Assembly: GCA_900074885.1 (NCBI GenBank)
Contig: FJUW01000072.1
Location: 62,001 to 126,000 of the forward strand
Reading direction: 5' to 3'
Length of the DNA: 64,000 nucleotides
From: Rhynchosporium graminicola
Taxonomy: Eukaryota > Ascomycota > Leotiomycetes > Helotiales > Ploettnerulaceae
In this document: piece by piece, positions 58,277-64,000 of the stretch
How positions within the stretch are numbered: the stretch's first letter is position 1
Layout: each line of letters starts with the position of its first letter
Program-made: the position numbers and the translations under genes
The notes under the pieces: generated by a model
Told to the model about the DNA's origin: nothing
What the model saw: only the letters and a program-made list of their open reading frames with translations
Databases searched by the model: none

Positions 58277-58921
58277 GTGGCTCGTCGGAATCGCGAGTCT
58301 GAGTTTAGCCAGAGGATTGTTCGATCACTACTTGAATCTTACAGACAAGTCACTCGCTCTCAGGAATCTTCGATGGACACCATATTCTTTCTAGACAGTT
58401 CTCAGGAAGCCTGGTTGTCGCTTCTCTTTGACACGAACATACGATTTCGAGAAATCTCAGGCTGGCTACCTTTATCCTTGAAAGCAGTTGATCTGGCTGA
58501 AACAGTGACAACCGTGGACTCATATTCAAAGATCGGCCAAGATTTTGGTGATACTGTCACAGTTCAGCGCTTGCCACGTGGCATTCGAGACCACGCAAAT
58601 GAAGCGAGCTTAGATGAAGCACGAGATGTGAGTTTCAACCCTGTTGAGCAGAAGGCTCGTTTACTCAGGGCTATAATCAAAGCATCGTTAGGGGTGCAGT
58701 ACGAACATTTGGTTACGTTCTTGGTGCATTTTTATATTTTATGGTCTGGGCCGTGTCTGTGATATATACACGAGAAGTACGAGGACACAGTGGATGGTGA
58801 TGTTCGGCAGGCTGAAGCAAAGTCACGAGCTTTCATGCATACCAAAAAGAAAATGAGTAAGATTCTAACTTGGGAAAACCCCGGGCGAATAGTTTCCGAT
58901 GATTCTTCGCTTGCCATATAA
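58277..58921 (+). CDS. Hypothetical protein or gene fragment
   Basis: The frame 58277-58762 encodes an uninterrupted 161-residue segment (for example FSQRIVRSLLESYRQVTRSQ and LPRGIRDHANEASLDEARD). A second block at about 58772-58921 continues in another frame (KYEDTVDGDVRQAEAKSRAF, ending DDSSLAI) and would join if an intron lies between about 58700 and 58771. I do not recognise the protein. The start at 58277 is a GTG codon, so the true N-terminus lies upstream or is missing. Confidence 0.4.
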
Positions 58922-60409
58922 ACTCAAAAATTTCCATGTAAATTCGGCACTGTCTGCAGCTTGAAGCAGCAGATTCATTATATCATTCAATCTATGGATA
59001 AGGTTCAACGCTGTAAGGAGCTCTAAGTCTCACGCAGTCCATCTTTCGAAGTGAACAATTCAAGTCTGAGAAAAAAAAATGACTGGAGGTAAGTAAATCA
59101 AATGAAATTGCCGCCCTTCTGTGAGGAAAGATTTTTTCGTCAGGTTATTCAGAAACACAGCGGAATAACATACCACTCAATGCAAGGAGCACCAGGGTTT
59201 GCTCACGAAATCCTAATCATGTTTCTTTGTCAAAAGATGAGAAGCCAGCCCAGTCACCCCGCTCAGGAGCAGATAGTCAAGCTTTAATCGTCCAATTTTG
59301 CATACCAGTCAAGATCGCCACCTTGAGACTCTAAAATAGACCATTATACCATGCCTATACGCAACCGAGTCTCACTCACTTGAAATCAATGAAGAGGCCC
59401 GAGCAGGTGAAAAAAACAGGGCCTTCAAGACTTTTTTTTGGATCCCAATTAGCGATATCCAGACTCTCTTGGGATTTTTCAACATGAAGTTATTTTTGCG
59501 AGATTTGCCACCGCTATGGTATTATTGCATGATATTCGAAGTGAGAAATGGGTTTCAAAAAAGGATGAAAGTTCAGGCGGTGATCAGATTATGAATAGAA
59601 TTTTCAACCTCTCGGAATTCGTGGCGTTCCTCAGGAGTGCGGGCGGAGATAAAGTGTCTCTATTTCATCCGAAGGAAATAATGATTATTCAATGATGATG
59701 CAATCAGAATGATGTCTTGGCTTAGTTGGGTTGTGCTAGCTCCAAGCGGATTGCAGTCAGAGAACTTCGTTTTTCCGCCTCGCGACAGAAACCTATCACG
59801 ACTTTCTTCATCGCATCCCTTTGGATTTGCAGACTCCGCGTGCTCTCATGAGTAGGTCGTCCTCTGCTTAAATCCTTTTGGTTTCGATCTTAATCAAATG
59901 CGCAGATTGAGGGGACTACTACCCTTCTGTGTTTCGTTAGAGCTGCGAGCTTCTTCATTCAAGATATATTTATGTGTTCGCAACATTGTATGCGATTTGA
60001 GCGACTTTAAAATCCAATCATCCTGTCTATCTATCCCGTCTCGTACACTCAAAGATGGTGATTAATTGCTTGTTACCGCATTTTCGGTTTGCTCATTGGT
60101 TAGAGAGTAGATGGCCCTTGCGCGTGAGCAAGTCACTTTCGTTGGCTGGCTCTACTTCCGTATAAGGTAATTAATAGAGTCCTTTTATTAAGCCTCTAAT
60201 GATTATAATCTCCGGATATCTACCTAATCAGTGCATCATCGCCTGAAGCAGACTGGATAGGGGACCAGCCTAAGATCGTCGGCTCGTCTCTTTATATCAA
60301 GCAACGAACAACTAAGCCTAGTGGCGCGTTGTGCTGGCAGTAAGAATTTACCTTCAGCCTTCTCTCGAATTCCTCCGTGATCATTGATTTTCTTCCTCAT
60401 TGCTGCCAT
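58922..60409. other. Intergenic region upstream of the acyltransferase
   Basis: About 1.5 kb without a supported gene. It would contain the promoter of the acyltransferase-3 gene. Confidence 0.4.
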
Positions 60410-62127
60410 ATGATGAAGGATCAAGATGGGGTCAAGGAGGAGGCTTTCCTGCTCGAAGAATACTCCGACAGTGATGTTGCTCTAAACCACCCCGAAAGCG
60501 AAGAGCCTTCTGGAGAAATAGTTTTGCCGAACACAGAGAGCAAACACAGCGCTTGGAGACGTCCATTTGATCATATGCATGGAGCGATCGTGTTGCCCCC
60601 CACAGCATCTCAAGAAACAGCAGGCCGGTACGGTAGCGCGCCTCAGGTACGTAGCTCCGACTCTCTCGCAGAAACCATAAAGAATCAATCCCTTACGATA
60701 TCAAGTCTTTCTATATCAGGAGCATGAATGTCGCCAAATCAGTTCTCGTCTTCTTTATACCATCCTTCGTTGTAGCGCGGTATACAGACAAAACGCTTGA
60801 TCCTCCTGCCAAAATCCAACCAACAGCATACCTCAACGGGCTCCGTGGAATCGCAGCATTTTGCGTGTGGAGTCAACACTTCATGACCGAGTATTACTCC
60901 TCGAAATTTCAATGGGGATATCAATCGAGACCTGAGGATGTTTGGTTTCTTCAATGGCCCTTCGTGCGCGTGCTACACTCTGGTCTCTTTATGGTTACGA
61001 TATTCTTCATTCTCTCGGGCTTCGTCCTTTCTCTCCGACCTTTACAACTCGCTCGAGAGCGAGAAGATCAACAACTGCTCAAAAGTCTGGCATCCTCAGT
61101 GTTTCGTCGGGCCCCAAGACTCTTCCTTCCTATAGTGTCTCCACTGTTCGTGGCAGCCATCTGCGTCCACTATCAAGTGTTCTACCAAGGCAACCATTCA
61201 CTGGAAGGTTTGAAAATGGCAGCGACAGGAGGATCGCTGTGGGCAGAACTAAGAACCGCCTTTTGGTCGTGGAATATTGTCATAAATCCTCTCTCTCAGA
61301 AGCAGAGTCCCTATTTTCCTCCGACCGACGCACCTCTCTGGACACTCTCGTTCGAGTTTGAAGGTTCTATTGTTATCTTTCTACTTGTGCTCTGTTTCGC
61401 AAAGATTCGATCGTCCTTGAGGCTACTTTCGTTTGGTGGAATTTCACTATACTGCTTATTTCATTCTCGATGGCCGTTGGCAAGCTTCATCAATGGGGCT
61501 ATTCTTGCTGAACTCCGGCTCATTCGAGAGGAAAAGAAGATTCCTGAGGAAGAAACGTTCAAGCCCAGTACCTCTAAGAGTCTCCTCAAGGTCTTTATGC
61601 GTAAGTCTTCTATCTTGATATTACAGAAACAAAGTTTGTGAAGCTAATTTTCTAAAGGGTTCTTTTGGACGATTATATTCATTGCCAGTATATACATAGG
61701 TAGCTTGCCGGTTTTTGGCGCCATTTCCACGCCGGGATACATGACTATGGTCGCAACAACACCTCAGCAGTATTATGCCAGCGCTGAGGCCATGGCTGCA
61801 TATTGGGGTGGCATTGCTTCGGTGATGTTGTTGCTTGCTCTCGAAAATTGCGAGAGTCTCCAGAGGCCCTTCGCTTCAGCATTCGCAAGATACCTAGGGG
61901 ACATTTCTTTTTCCCTCTACGTGATTCATGTTCCCATGCTGTTGACAATGGGTAGACCTATTGCTGTTGGCTTTATCCATCTGACCGGCAACTATGCCGT
62001 GGGATTATGCTTAACATACACCGTGCTAGTCCCGATCCTGGTGTGTCTATCGGACGTACAGTGGAGGCTATTCGATGAGAATTCTGTTAAGTTTGCAAGA
62101 TGGTTGGCGCTGAAGATGGCAGCTTGA
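60410..62127 (+). CDS. Membrane acyltransferase-3 family protein
   Basis: Three exons (60410-60646, 60706-61600, 61658-62127) give 533 residues. After an acidic cytosolic N-terminus of about 80 residues comes the family signature AYLNGLRGIAAFCVWSQHF with the conserved His, then FMVTIFFILSGFVLSLRPL and many membrane helices, ending FSLYVIHVPML and WRLFDENSVKFARW. Exon 1 to 2 uses the acceptor ATATCAAG at 60705, the only one that keeps frame. The family moves acyl groups onto hydroxyls of lipids, sugars or natural products. It lies 25 kb from the cluster core, so a role in acylating the metabolite is only a possibility. Confidence 0.9.
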
Positions 62128-64000
62128 CCGGGCTTTTACATGATATTTGTAGCAAGAATATGTACCTAAGTTTTTTGAAACATCGTGGAAATCGTTTTTG
62201 ATGATTGAGACAGTGACTTTACTACCGTAGTAAAGTTCTCGTTAGTACAGATCATGCTAGAAATGAGGCGAAATTTCTTACTGGCTAAACAATCCGCACC
62301 CATTCTCGATATCGCTTGATAGACATCATTAATCGACTAGCTCCTGCTATCGATTGTCTTACAAGTCGCGAGGGGAATCCGTCCGAAAGATCCAGAATCT
62401 AGATCCCTAAACACAATCGTAACGTAAACAATCTAGACGAATACGATAATGGATTATCACAAGCCTTGCTAGAATTATTCAGCATCTCAGCCCATTCCTG
62501 AGATACCCTGTTGTTCTTGAGAGAAGAAGACGTGATCTTGGAATTCTGAGAAGCAATAAAATGTGCCTTTTCCAAGCGCACTCAATCCCTTAATGAACGA
62601 AACAATGATGTCCATTCCACGTTCTCAGGGAGCTCGCGGTACTAGAAGTCAACGTTGATGAGTGGTGGACTTGCAGATGACCAGGAACCGGTCTAGGAGC
62701 TGGTGTCAGAGGGAGTGTTTTTCTAGCCGTCCGATGCGAATCCTGAAAGATTGTTCCCTTAGCAAGCACGATAAATTGAGGCTGATGACGAGTTCGTGAA
62801 ACAATGGAGCCAGGTATCCGTATTTCAATGCCAAGAGGTTATTGCAACGAAGCACTCTGCAATACGAAGTTTGAGGCCAAGATTTCTTAGTGCTCATGTA
62901 GCAACAGGTTCTTGAAGTTCTATGGAAGATTATCATGGCTTGGACTGAGATGGAGATGTAAAACATATTTGAACTCAACAGAAGCTCAGGCCGCTGGATT
63001 TCAAAGTAGGGAATCTCGAGGTGCGCATCTAGGGAACCTCTTCCAACGAAAAGTACGGCTTTGTTTCCGACAAACAAATGTGCGGTTCACCAGCCAAATA
63101 CGGGTCAGACTGCTGGGGGAGGTTCTCCACCGAGCTGTTCGCTCGGATTTTCGACTTGAGTAAGAGGTTCACGGGAAGAGTTTCAAAATGCAAGAAGCTG
63201 CTCAAGAATGGTCGTGAATATCATACCGCGCCTACTCCGGCCCTTGGAAACTGGCAGAGCCTAGAACAAGTCGGTTCTCGTCCATAGAGACTTGTGGGGT
63301 GGAAGAAGGAGTGGGTAGTCATTTAGTCTCCAGAGATGCTAGCATATATGATATATCTTCTTGCTTTGGCCACGACCATTGTAAACCGAAACTGAAGTGT
63401 GTTCAAACTTCAACGACTGTTCCCTGAACAGACGCAATCGTTATTTGGTTCATGAACTGCCCCTCGTTGTCATTTATTTAAACAGTAAATTGATGAGAAC
63501 TTCAAAATTGTTCCAGATTCTGAACCCTGAGACGATTTCGAGGATCGCCTCATTTATGTCGCATGTAAGAGATGCAAACTCTTGCCGATTGGACTTGACA
63601 GCATCAGCCACATATCGCACTAGCATGAACCTGAGAAATATGTGAGAGGATCCATTGAATACCCGAGACTTAGGCTGATGTAAATTTCAAGACCGATTCT
63701 AGGTAAGAAGTGCATACTCGTTGGAGGGGAGTACGAAGGGCACCCACCACACGTGTAAAGACTCTTGGCAAAAGCTTTGAGAAGACCATTCTCGACGAAG
63801 TTAGTCACATGTTTCAAGATTATCATTCTCTGCGTTCGCTTCTTCCACTTCTTTCCCCAATTCCTCACCGTGAAATGAGCCTAGAGCAAACCCGACCACT
63901 GAGTAATCTCAGAATTGTGAATGCTCAACCCTTTCCAATAGACCCAATGAAAGACTGCAGAATGTTTTATTTGATACCATTTTAATTCCTTCCAGGAGGA
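62128..64000. other. Right-end region without supported genes
   Basis: The last 1.9 kb shows several frames of 60-120 codons on both strands with no recognisable motif. A gene continuing beyond the window edge cannot be excluded. Confidence 0.4.

Noticed and set aside
62706..63645. Frames of 80-123 codons near the right end
   Set aside because: No recognisable domain, conflicting strands, and no consistent exon structure.
1..64000. CRISPR arrays, rRNA genes, prophage or bacterial mobile elements
   Set aside because: No regularly spaced direct repeats, rRNA-like segments or bacterial gene organisation were seen; the window is eukaryotic.

Overview
This is a filamentous-fungus window (Pezizomycotina-like). 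Genes carry many short GT-AG introns of about 44-126 nt, and compact coding blocks alternate with AT-rich, TpA-rich gene deserts holding degenerate repeats. No bacterial features (operons, Shine-Dalgarno sites) are seen. I rebuilt exons by hand from reading frames, splice signals and family conservation, so boundaries are predictions. No species is claimed.

Region 0.5-36 kb is a secondary-metabolite gene cluster. In order: a metallo-beta-lactamase-fold hydrolase (+), cytochrome P450 A (-), a class I O-methyltransferase (+), P450 B (-), a three-repeat Myb transcription factor (-), an unknown ORF (-), P450 C (+), a 2,517-residue non-reducing polyketide synthase with order SAT-KS-AT-PT-ACP-CMeT-TE (-), P450 D (+, divergent from the PKS), a Pyr4-family membrane terpene cyclase (-), and an AusD/Trt5-like SAM methyltransferase (+). 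This PKS architecture together with a Pyr4-type cyclase and an AusD-like methyltransferase is the hallmark of 3,5-dimethylorsellinate (DMOA)-type meroterpenoid pathways. The inferred logic is: the PKS makes a C-methylated orsellinate; a farnesyl group is added and epoxidised; the AusD-like enzyme methylates the acid; the Pyr4-like enzyme cyclises the epoxide; P450s and the O-methyltransferase decorate. The UbiA prenyltransferase and the FAD epoxidase that such pathways need are not visible in the window, which is the main puzzle.

Region 17.5-19.4 kb and 31-40 kb are repeat-rich and AT-rich. They contain a 572-bp TA-flanked inverted-repeat element, a pair of 158-bp terminal direct repeats (the second split by a 147-bp TA-flanked MITE), and a 4 x 17-bp tandem array just upstream of the AusD-like gene.

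Region 40-64 kb holds scattered, apparently unrelated genes: an atypical protein kinase-like gene, a small Cys-rich protein, a C2H2 zinc-finger gene with a problematic splice junction and frameshift, an unknown three-exon gene, a frameshifted coiled-coil repeat gene, an aminoglycoside-phosphotransferase-like protein, an unknown two-exon gene and a membrane acyltransferase-3 protein. Long stretches between them show nothing I can support.
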